DNA of 7,103 nt, from positions 1-7,103 of the forward strand of contig JAEZBO010000011.1 in assembly GCA_023427085.1 (NCBI GenBank). The letters are read 5' to 3'. The position numbers and the translations under genes were made by a program. This document shows positions 1 to 5,548 of this stretch, one piece after another (within the stretch, counting starts at the first letter, position 1; each line of letters begins with the position of its first letter). The notes beneath the pieces are model-generated. The model ran no database searches and had not been told where the DNA came from. It was given only the letters and a program-made list of their open reading frames with translations. Source of the DNA: Pseudomonadota bacterium. GTDB lineage: Bacteria > Pseudomonadota > Gammaproteobacteria > Burkholderiales > Burkholderiaceae_B.

Positions 1-321
1 GGCCACGCGCGCGGGCCGCGCCGACGCGGCGAAGCGGTGCAGCCACGGCGCCGCCCGCAGCCAGTAATGCGCCGGGATGTGCAGCGGGCTGCTGGCGTCC
101 AGCAGCATCGGCGCGACGGTGCGCCACAGGCCGGGCATGGCCAGCGGCGCGACCGAGCGCGACGACAGCGCGCCGGCGTTGCCGTACGAGCACTGCAGCG
201 GCGAGCCGGGCGGTTCGGGGTCGAACAGCCTGACCTGCCGGCCGGCCGCGCGCAGCGCCTGCGCCACGCACAGGCCGACGATGCCCGCGCCCACTACCGC
301 CACCTGTTGCTGCTGCGACAT
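1..321 (-). CDS. DadA-like FAD-dependent amino-acid dehydrogenase, N-terminal part (cut by window edge)
   Basis: The first 107 residues of a flavoprotein of the DAO/DadA family, which oxidatively deaminates amino acids (typically D-amino acids, or glycine/sarcosine-type secondary amines) to 2-oxo acids. Seen in the sequence: an N-terminal Rossmann strand with the dinucleotide motif GAGIVG at residues 11-16, an acidic residue (D34) at the end of the second strand where FAD ribose is usually bound, and the segment CSYGNAG at residues 44-50, which is characteristic of DadA relatives. The ATG lies two bases after the stop of the Bug receptor gene, and a GGAG ribosome site sits inside the end of that gene, so the two are almost certainly one transcript with translational coupling. 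The catalytic C-terminal part is outside the window, so substrate and stereospecificity cannot be judged. A glycine-oxidase-like or other DAO-family enzyme is the main alternative. Confidence 0.85.
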   Translation of the reverse strand, partial: MSQQQQVAVVGAGIVGLCVAQALRAAGRQVRLFDPEPPGSPLQCSYGNAGALSSRSVAPLAMPGLWRTVAPMLLDASSPLHIPAHYWLRAAPWLHRFAASARPARVA

Positions 322-323
322 GC

Positions 324-1295
324 CTACTCCGCCTTGATGCCGATCTGGTCGGCGGCGGCCGCCCATTTGGCGACCTCGCTGGCCAGGAAAGCCTGGAACT
401 CGGCCGGCGAGGACGGGCTGGCCTGGATGCCGCGGCTGCTGAACTGCTGGCCGATGTCGTCCGACTTGAGCACCTTGTCGAGCGCCGCCGACAGCTTGCC
501 GACCGCCGTCTCGGGCGTGCCGGCCGGCGCCAGCATGCCGAACCAGGTGCCACCGGTGAAGCCCGGCACGCCGCTTTCGGCGATGGTTGGCAGCTCGGGC
601 ACCAGCGGTGAACGTTCGGCGGTGGCGACCGCCAGCGCCTTAACCTTGCCGGTCTGGATCAGCGGCAACACCGCGGTGATGGTGTCGAAGGTGATCTGCA
701 CCTGGCCGCCCATCAGGTCGGTCAGCGACGGCGCGCTGCCGCGATAGGGGATGTGGGTCATCTGGATGCCGGCGCGGGCGCTGAACAGCGCGCCGCCCAG
801 GTGGTTCGACGTGTTGTTGCCGAACGAGGAGTAATTGACCTTGCCAGGGTTCTGCTTGGCGTAGTCGATCAGCGCCTGCACCGAGTCGGGCGGAAAAGCG
901 TTGTTGGCGACCAGGATGAAGGGCACCTGGCCGACCAGCGAGATCGGCGCGAAGTCCTTGTTGGGATCGTAGGCCAGGCTCTTGTTGGTCAACCCGGCGA
1001 TCGACAGTTCGGGCGAGGCCGCGAACAGCAGCGTGTAGCCGTCCGGCTTGGCCTTGCTGACCGAGGTCGCGCCGATCACGCCGCCGGCGCCCGGGCGGTT
1101 CTCGACCACCACGGTCTGGCCCAGCTCGCGGCCGAGCCGGTCGGCGACCAGCCGCGCCGCGGTGTCGGTGCTGCCGCCGGGCGGATAGGCCACCACCATC
1201 GTGATCGAACGGGTCGGATAGGCGTCGCTGGCCGCCACGGCGCCCCCGGCGCAGAAGGTGGCCGCCAAGGCCGCGCAGGCAAGTATGACTTTCAT
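324..1295 (-). CDS. Bug/TctC-family periplasmic solute-binding receptor
   Basis: A 323-residue receptor of the Bug (TctC) family, which captures small carboxylated solutes in the periplasm, sometimes for a tripartite tricarboxylate transporter. Residues 1-22 form a Sec signal peptide (Lys2, hydrophobic run, AVA before the likely cut at 21/22); there is no convincing lipobox. The mature protein opens with YPTRSI and shows the family loops AYPPGGSTD (36-44) and ENRPGAGG (65-72), then PDGYTLL (84-90), HIPYRG (181-186) and LPTIAESGVPGF (235-246). Length is normal for the family. An earlier in-frame start exists at 1391, but the ATG at 1295 is preferred because an AAGGGG site lies 7 bases before it and the signal peptide then begins at residue 1. 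It is transcribed away from the dipeptidase operon and is followed by the DadA-like gene. No TctA/TctB permease genes are in view. The ligand cannot be read from sequence. Confidence 0.93.
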   Translation of the reverse strand: MKVILACAALAATFCAGGAVAASDAYPTRSITMVVAYPPGGSTDTAARLVADRLGRELGQTVVVENRPGAGGVIGATSVSKAKPDGYTLLFAASPELSIAGLTNKSLAYDPNKDFAPISLVGQVPFILVANNAFPPDSVQALIDYAKQNPGKVNYSSFGNNTSNHLGGALFSARAGIQMTHIPYRGSAPSLTDLMGGQVQITFDTITAVLPLIQTGKVKALAVATAERSPLVPELPTIAESGVPGFTGGTWFGMLAPAGTPETAVGKLSAALDKVLKSDDIGQQFSSRGIQASPSSPAEFQAFLASEVAKWAAAADQIGIKAE

Positions 1296-1302
1296 GGTGA
1301 AT

Positions 1303-1308
1303 CCCCTT
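1303..1308 (-). promoter_or_regulatory. Ribosome binding site of the Bug receptor gene
   Basis: AAGGGG on the minus strand, 7 bases before the ATG at 1295. It decides the start in favour of 1295 over the upstream in-frame codon at 1391, which would put 32 non-signal-like residues in front of the signal peptide and would lie within the operator. Confidence 0.75.
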
Positions 1309-1377
1309 GTGATGTGGTGCAGGCCGCGTGGCGCGTGTTGCGCCGCGTCGTTGCCCACAGGCACGTTATCGCTTAAC

Positions 1378-1394
1378 CTATTGCAACGCAATAG
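1378..1394. promoter_or_regulatory. Putative IclR-type operator, site 1 (perfect inverted repeat)
   Basis: CTATTGC-AAC-GCAATAG is a perfect 7-bp inverted repeat with a 3-bp spacer, in an AT-richer island of an otherwise very GC-rich window. It lies between the divergent Bug receptor and dipeptidase genes. A near-identical copy of its 15-bp core (1379-1393) occurs 20 bp downstream. The size and symmetry suit an IclR-family dimer site, and an IclR gene closes the adjacent operon. A weak minus-strand promoter may overlap it (-35-like TTGCGT at 1391-1386, -10-like GATAAC at 1370-1365, spacing only 15), which would fit repression of the Bug transcript. Binding by this particular regulator is inference. 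Confidence 0.7.
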
Positions 1395-1398
1395 TGAC

Positions 1399-1413
1399 TA
1401 TCGCAATGCAATA
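1399..1413. promoter_or_regulatory. Putative IclR-type operator, site 2
   Basis: TATCGCAATGCAATA matches the core of site 1 (TATTGCAACGCAATA) at 13 of 15 positions. It is itself an inverted repeat with one mismatch (TATCGC / GCAATA around AAT). The two centres, at 1386 and 1406, are 20 bp apart, about two helical turns, so two dimers would sit on the same face of the DNA. A lone TATCGC half-site also occurs at 1367-1372, but its partner half is not recognisable. Confidence 0.68.
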
Positions 1414-1445
1414 AACAGCGGTCGCCGGCCGCCCACATGCCGATC

Positions 1446-1453
1446 AAGGGGAA
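1446..1453 (+). promoter_or_regulatory. Ribosome binding site of the dipeptidase gene
   Basis: AAGGGGAA, with the GGGG ending 6 bases before the ATG at 1458. It selects that start over the in-frame ATG at 1437, which would place this site inside the coding region and has no comparable purine-rich stretch in front of it. Confidence 0.75.
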
Positions 1454-1457
1454 CCAC

Positions 1458-2471
1458 ATGAGCAGCGCATCACGCATCGTCATCGACGGATTGATCTTTC
1501 ATGGCGATGGCAACGCCGAACCGCTCAAGAGCGGCCAGGTCACCGCCGCCAACATCACCGTCGCACCGTATCTGGAAGGCATGGTGCCGGCCTTCGATGC
1601 GATGGCGCGCTGGCTGGCGGCGGCCGCCGATCCGGCCAACGGCTGGCGGGTGGTGCGCACGGTCGACGACATCACCGCCGCGCGAGACGAGGGCCGCAGC
1701 GGCCTGATCATGGGCTGGCAGAACATGCTGCCGATCGAGTCGAACATCGAGCGCATTCATGCCTTTCATGCGATGGGCCTGCGGATCGCCCAGCTGACCT
1801 ACAACGAGGCCAACCTGATCGCCGATGGCTGCGGCGAGACGCGCGGCGCCGGCCTGACCGACTTCGGCCGCAAGGTGGTGCAGACGCTCAATCGCGTCGG
1901 CGTGGCGATCGACCTGAGCCATTGTTCGGAGGCGACCGTGCAGGAGACCGCCGAGCTGTCCAGCAAGCCGGTGCTGCTGACCCACGCCAACGCCAAGGCG
2001 GTCGATCTGCGCGTGCGCAACAAGACCGACGCGTCGATCCGCGCGGTGGCCGACACGGGTGGCGTGATCGGTGTCAGCATCCATGGCTTCCTGAACTGGA
2101 ACGGCGACCCCAAGCACCCGCCCACGCTCGACAACTTCATCAAGCACGTGCGCTACATCGCCGACATGGTCGGGGTCGAGCACCTGGGCATCGGCACCGA
2201 CTTCGCCTGCATCCAGGATCCGGCGCAGGTCGAGGCGATCCTGAACCTGAGCCGCAACTATCCCGGCCCGGCGGGCGTCTTCATCAACGCCTTCGGCAAC
2301 CGGCTGGCCGACCGCTACCCCAGCGATACGCCGACGCCGCGCGAGTTTCCGCTGATCCTGCAGGCGCTCGAGCGCGCCGGCTTCTCCCGCCAGGAAGTCG
2401 ACGGCATCGCCGGCGGCAACTTCATGCGTGTGTTCGCGCAGGCCTGGCAGCCGGAGCCCGTCCATGCGTAG
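1458..2471 (+). CDS. Peptidase M19 (membrane/renal dipeptidase) family protein with atypical metal ligands
   Basis: A 337-residue TIM-barrel protein of the M19 dipeptidase family, whose classical members are zinc enzymes cleaving dipeptides, including those with a C-terminal D-residue. There is no signal peptide, so it is probably cytoplasmic. Conserved features: IDLSH with His155 and LLTHAN with His176 (the two zinc histidines known as His198/His219 in renal dipeptidase), RVRNKTD with Arg187, and GIGTDF with Asp248. Not conserved: the N-terminal HxD pair is replaced by IDGLIFHGDG (9-18), the bridging Glu motif GxEGGH appears as MGWQNM (85-90), and the substrate histidine of LTHT is Tyr115 in QLTYNE. 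It is therefore a family homologue whose metal content and reaction are uncertain. From memory, many proteobacterial proteins annotated as membrane dipeptidase share this form. It is first gene of the plus-strand operon, and its stop codon lies inside the next gene. Confidence 0.88.
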   Translation: MSSASRIVIDGLIFHGDGNAEPLKSGQVTAANITVAPYLEGMVPAFDAMARWLAAAADPANGWRVVRTVDDITAARDEGRSGLIMGWQNMLPIESNIERIHAFHAMGLRIAQLTYNEANLIADGCGETRGAGLTDFGRKVVQTLNRVGVAIDLSHCSEATVQETAELSSKPVLLTHANAKAVDLRVRNKTDASIRAVADTGGVIGVSIHGFLNWNGDPKHPPTLDNFIKHVRYIADMVGVEHLGIGTDFACIQDPAQVEAILNLSRNYPGPAGVFINAFGNRLADRYPSDTPTPREFPLILQALERAGFSRQEVDGIAGGNFMRVFAQAWQPEPVHA

Positions 2472-3327
2472 CCAACTCTGCCTGGGCGCCGCGCAGACCG
2501 GCGCCGTCAGCGACGCGTCGATGTCCGCCATGGTCGATCGCGCAGCCGACCTGATCGAGCAGGCGCACGGCCGCGGCGTCGAGCTGCTGACCTTTCCCGA
2601 GCTGTTCCTGGCGCCGTTCTTCGCGTCGCGGCTGATCGAAGACTTCGACCGGTACTTCATGGCGCCGGACGACCCGGTGCTGCGCCGGCTGATCGATCAT
2701 GCCGCCGCGCGCCGCATCGCGCTGGTGCTGCCGCTGGCCGAGCGCGCGCCCGAGGGCTACTTCAACTCGGCGCTGGTCAGCGATCCGCACGGACAGGTGC
2801 TGGGCGTCTATCGCAAGACCCACATCCCGGCCTACTTTCCCAACGACAAGCCGGGCGGCACCGGCAGCTACGAGAAGTTCTACTTCGCGCCAGGCAACGC
2901 CTTGCCGGTGTTCGACCTGTGCGGCACCCGCATCGGCATCCAGATCTGCAACGATCGGCTTTATCCCGAAGGCAGCCGCGCGCTGGCGCTGGCCGGCGCA
3001 CAGGTGCTGGTGATGCCGATCTCGTTCTCGACCTATAGCGACCCGGCCCAGCGCACCGCGATCTGGGACGTGCCGCCGCGTGCCCGCGCCTACGAAAACG
3101 GCGCCTTCGTGCTGGCCTGCAACCGCGCCGGCACCGAGGGCGCGCGCCAGCATCTGGGCCACAGCCTGGTGGCCGATCCGCGCGGCATGGTGGTGGCCAG
3201 GCTCGATGGCGGCGAGAACACGCTGCTGGTGCACGGCGTCGATCTGGACGAGGTGCGGCGGGCCCGCGTGGCCTTTCCGTGGTGGCGCGACCGGCGGCCG
3301 GACCTGTATGGGAATCTGGTCAAATAG
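2464..3327 (+). CDS. Carbon-nitrogen hydrolase (nitrilase superfamily), N-carbamoyl-amino-acid amidase-like
   Basis: A 287-residue cytoplasmic amidase of the nitrilase superfamily, hydrolysing a non-peptide C-N bond (amide or N-carbamoyl). The complete catalytic triad is visible: Glu46 in LLTFPELFL, Lys118 in VYRKTHIP and Cys162 in QICNDRLYPE. The ICNDR context of the cysteine and the closing RDRRPDLYG motif (275-283) resemble N-carbamoyl-D-amino-acid hydrolase, beta-ureidopropionase and N-carbamoylputrescine amidase more than true nitrilases. The length suits these groups. The start at 2464 is supported by a GGAG site at 2453-2456, 7 bases upstream and inside the preceding gene. It overlaps the dipeptidase stop by 8 bases, implying translational coupling. 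Substrate is not determinable; an N-carbamoyl or amide form of an amino acid would fit the neighbouring DadA-like and dipeptidase-like genes, but that is inference. Confidence 0.9.
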   Translation: MRSQLCLGAAQTGAVSDASMSAMVDRAADLIEQAHGRGVELLTFPELFLAPFFASRLIEDFDRYFMAPDDPVLRRLIDHAAARRIALVLPLAERAPEGYFNSALVSDPHGQVLGVYRKTHIPAYFPNDKPGGTGSYEKFYFAPGNALPVFDLCGTRIGIQICNDRLYPEGSRALALAGAQVLVMPISFSTYSDPAQRTAIWDVPPRARAYENGAFVLACNRAGTEGARQHLGHSLVADPRGMVVARLDGGENTLLVHGVDLDEVRRARVAFPWWRDRRPDLYGNLVK

Positions 3328-3332
3328 CGGCC

Positions 3333-4145
3333 ATGACCGCCTCCCTGCCCGACAGCGCCGCGACCACGACGGCACCCGCAAACGACCGCCTGTTCGTGCT
3401 GTCGGTGGGCAAATGTTTTCACCTGCTCGAATGCCTGAACCAGGCGCAGCGTGCGCTGACGCTGACCGAGCTCGCGCAGATGTCGGGGCTCGAAAAAAGC
3501 GCCGTGCAGCGCTTGACCCATACGCTGCGCCTGCTCGGCTACCTGCGCCAGCATCCGCACAGCCGCGCGTATGCCTTGTCTTCGCGCATGCTCGAGTTCG
3601 GCCACACGGTGCTGTCCACCGATCCGCTGCGCGAGGTGGCGCAGCCGCATCTCGAGGCGCTGAACCGCGCCACCAGCGAGACCGTCAACCTGATGGAGCA
3701 CGAGGGCGGCCAGATCGTCTACGTGCTGCGCTACGCCAGCGTGCATCCGGTCAGCGTCAACCTGCACGTCGGTTCGCGGCTGCCGGCATTCTGCTCGGCG
3801 GCCGGCCGCGCGATCCTGTCGCAGTTGCCCACCGAAGAGGCCGAGGCCGTGCTGGCCGGCCCGCTCGAGCCGATGACCGAGTTCACGGTGACCGACCGGC
3901 CGGCCTTGCGCCGGCTGCTGCTGCAGGCGCGCAGCGACGGCTACGTGATCAACGAGCAGGAAGCCTTCATCGGCGACATCTCGCTGGCCGCGCCGGTGTT
4001 CGACGCCAACCGCGAGGTGGCCGGCGCGATCAATATCGCGGTGCCGCTGCCGCGCTGGGACGTCGCCCGCGCGCGCAGCGAACTGCTGCCGCCGCTGCTG
4101 CGCTGCGCGCGGGCGATCAGCGCCGATCTCGCGCAGGCGACCTAG
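3333..4145 (+). CDS. IclR-family transcriptional regulator
   Basis: A 270-residue regulator with the standard two-domain IclR plan. A winged helix-turn-helix occupies roughly residues 20-85 (TLTELAQMSGLEKSAVQRL at 43-61, then wing residues HSRAYALSSRML). The effector domain covers roughly 100-265, with the family signatures PAFCSAAGRAIL (151-162), DGYVINEQE (202-210) and GAINIAVPLP (231-240). About 18 residues of Ala/Thr-rich tail precede the DNA-binding domain. The ATG at 3333 is the only ATG before the HTH; its ribosome site is poor, and it begins 5 bases after the amidase stop, so coupled translation is likely. As last gene of the operon it would also regulate itself. The paired palindromes at 1378-1413 are the obvious candidate targets. 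Whether it represses or activates, and its ligand, cannot be told from sequence. Confidence 0.94.
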   Translation: MTASLPDSAATTTAPANDRLFVLSVGKCFHLLECLNQAQRALTLTELAQMSGLEKSAVQRLTHTLRLLGYLRQHPHSRAYALSSRMLEFGHTVLSTDPLREVAQPHLEALNRATSETVNLMEHEGGQIVYVLRYASVHPVSVNLHVGSRLPAFCSAAGRAILSQLPTEEAEAVLAGPLEPMTEFTVTDRPALRRLLLQARSDGYVINEQEAFIGDISLAAPVFDANREVAGAINIAVPLPRWDVARARSELLPPLLRCARAISADLAQAT

Positions 4146-4151
4146 CGCCGT

Positions 4152-5366
4152 TCAGGCGGCCGGGTAGACGGCCTCGCCCAGGTTCAGCATCAGCCGGTTG
4201 GCCCACGCGAACAGCGCGCTGGCGTGCAGTGCGTCGAGCAACTCCTGGTCGGACAGGCCGGCCTGGCGCAAGGGCTGCAGATCCGCGGCCTGCAGGGCGC
4301 CGGGGCGCTGCGTCAGCACCGTGGCGAACTGCACGATGGCACGTTCGCGCGGGGTGGTGCCGGCGGTGCGCGGATCGGTGAACAGCTGCGCCATCACGTC
4401 GTTGCGCTTGGCCAGCTGCTCGAAACGCTGCGCATGCACCGACAGGCAGTACACGCAGCCGTTCACGCGCGAGACCGCCGCGGTGGCCAGTTCGCGCTCG
4501 GCGCGGGCCAGTCCGCCGGGCGCGTACATGATCGCGTTGAAGGCGGCCGAGCGCTGCGCCAGCACGTCGGGCTGGTGCGCCAGCAGCAGATAGAAATCGG
4601 ACGAACGTGCCTTCGGATGGCTGGCGTCGAGGATGGCGTTCTGGCTGGCCGTGGCGCTGGCCGGATCGACCACCGTCAGCCAGGCCTTCCAGTCGAGCGT
4701 GCGGCTGGTATAGCCGTTGATGTCGAGCGGTTCGCCGGGCGCCGGCAGGTTGGCCGGATGAATGAAATTGGCGTCGACCTGCGGCGCATCGGCGGCCAGG
4801 GCCTGCGGCGTATCGCCGGCCGGGCCGAGCGCGGCCAGCGCGACGATGCCGGCCAGCAGCCGGGCCTGGTAGGACACGTAGCCGACCAACTGGCCCAGCA
4901 TGACGATCTCGGGCACCGCCAGACCGTTGTCGGCCAGCGTGGCGAGCGCCTGGCGGTCGGCCGCCAGCGGGTCCTGCGCGACCGTTCCGGCGAAGCCGGT
5001 GATGGCCTGCTGGCGTGCGTTGGCGCCGTCGGCCATGGCGCTGTGGCCTAGCGTGCGCAGCCGCGCGGCGTAGTGCTCGCGCAGCGCGGCGACCTCGCTG
5101 GCCTGCGCCACCGCGTGGGCGGCGTGCAGCCGCTCGGCCACGCTCAGGCCGCCGGCCAGTTCGGGCGAGAAGATCAGCGCGTCGCAGGCCTGGGTCGCGG
5201 CGGCCACCGGCTTGCGCGCCTGTCGCAGCTGGCGCGCGTAGCTGTCGGGCGCCAGCCTGGCGAGCGTGTCGATGAGGTCGGGCGTCGAAACGTCGGGCGC
5301 CGTTGCGTCGGGCGCCGGTGCGTCGGTCTTGGAGGGTGAAGTCTGGCCAGCGGAAGATGTCGTCAT
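4152..5366 (-). CDS. Fused CMD-domain / alkylhydroperoxidase (AhpD-like) protein
   Basis: A 404-residue, two-part protein of the carboxymuconolactone decarboxylase/AhpD superfamily. The C-terminal half (about 215-404) holds a peroxidase-type redox motif, RVNGCVYCLSVH, with Cys304, Cys307 and His311 plus upstream acidic residues (E290, E292), as in AhpD. The N-terminal half (about 30-200) has the helical CMD-type pattern but no CxxC; its only cysteine is Cys61. I recall the Avi_7170 (CMD) and Avi_7169 (alkylhydroperoxidase) TIGR families as the matching halves, often adjacent or fused near flavin monooxygenases. AhpD-like proteins reduce peroxides or act as thiol relays. The start is uncertain: ATG 5366 is used, but no good ribosome site precedes it, and an in-frame TTG at 5402 would add 12 residues. 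Residues 16-30 are a Pro/Asp repeat linker. It lies downstream of the monooxygenase and converges on the IclR gene. Confidence 0.82.
   Translation of the reverse strand: MTTSSAGQTSPSKTDAPAPDATAPDVSTPDLIDTLARLAPDSYARQLRQARKPVAAATQACDALIFSPELAGGLSVAERLHAAHAVAQASEVAALREHYAARLRTLGHSAMADGANARQQAITGFAGTVAQDPLAADRQALATLADNGLAVPEIVMLGQLVGYVSYQARLLAGIVALAALGPAGDTPQALAADAPQVDANFIHPANLPAPGEPLDINGYTSRTLDWKAWLTVVDPASATASQNAILDASHPKARSSDFYLLLAHQPDVLAQRSAAFNAIMYAPGGLARAERELATAAVSRVNGCVYCLSVHAQRFEQLAKRNDVMAQLFTDPRTAGTTPRERAIVQFATVLTQRPGALQAADLQPLRQAGLSDQELLDALHASALFAWANRLMLNLGEAVYPAA
5277..5321. repeat. Three imperfect 15-bp tandem repeats inside the CMD/AhpD gene
   Basis: Units at 5277-5291, 5292-5306 and 5307-5321 each begin GTCGGGCG and diverge toward their ends; the second and third differ at a single position (GTCGGGCGCCGTTGC and GTCGGGCGCCGGTGC). 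On the coding (minus) strand they give three pentapeptides ending in PD (APAPD, ATAPD, VSTPD) at residues 16-30. The repeat keeps the reading frame and most likely forms a flexible acidic N-terminal linker. Confidence 0.7.
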
Positions 5367-5402
5367 GAGGGGCAAGCGTGTCGGTGAGGACCGCGCGATC
5401 AA

Positions 5403-5548
5403 AAGGTTCTAGCTGCCTGCTGCCAGCGCAGCGAGGGCGGATGCGGCGGGCGCGCCAGCGCGCCATGACGTGAGCTTAACGCCGATGGCGCGCCGCGGCG
5501 GCCGCCGGCCTTGCCGGCCGGTGCCGCACGCAGGCGTGGCGCCCAGAT
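5403..5548. other. Non-coding gap between monooxygenase and CMD/AhpD genes
   Basis: About 146-180 bases, depending on the start of the CMD/AhpD gene, with no convincing reading frame. It is very GC-rich and holds inverted repeats: GCCGGC-CTT-GCCGGC at 5504-5518, a GGCGCGCC-type palindrome near 5485, and a short stem around 5412-5430. None is followed by a clear T-run, so an intrinsic terminator is not demonstrated. The two minus-strand genes could be separately transcribed or joined in one message. I see no strong -35/-10 pair for the CMD/AhpD gene. Confidence 0.4.

Noticed and set aside
1437..1457. Alternative upstream ATG for the dipeptidase gene
   Set aside because: It would add seven residues and place the AAGGGGAA ribosome site inside the gene; the ATG at 1458 has that site at proper spacing.
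1470..2660. Long minus-strand open frame opposite the dipeptidase and amidase genes
   Set aside because: Antisense to two genes with clear family motifs; composition is the usual His/Arg/Val-rich antisense pattern and no domain is recognisable.
3080..4381. 433-residue plus-strand open frame spanning the amidase and IclR genes
   Set aside because: It crosses two well-supported genes in a different frame and reads as Arg/Ala/Pro-rich sequence without motifs.
4117..5466. Long minus-strand open frame overlapping the CMD/AhpD gene in another frame
   Set aside because: Its translation is Arg/Ala/Gly-rich low-complexity sequence with no family motifs, a typical shadow in GC-rich DNA. The frame at 4152-5366 has the conserved CxxC motif.
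5504..5518. GCCGGC-CTT-GCCGGC hairpin as an intrinsic terminator for the monooxygenase
   Set aside because: The stem is strong but no T-run follows in the transcript direction, and GCCGGC is a frequent word in such GC-rich DNA, so a terminator is not supported.
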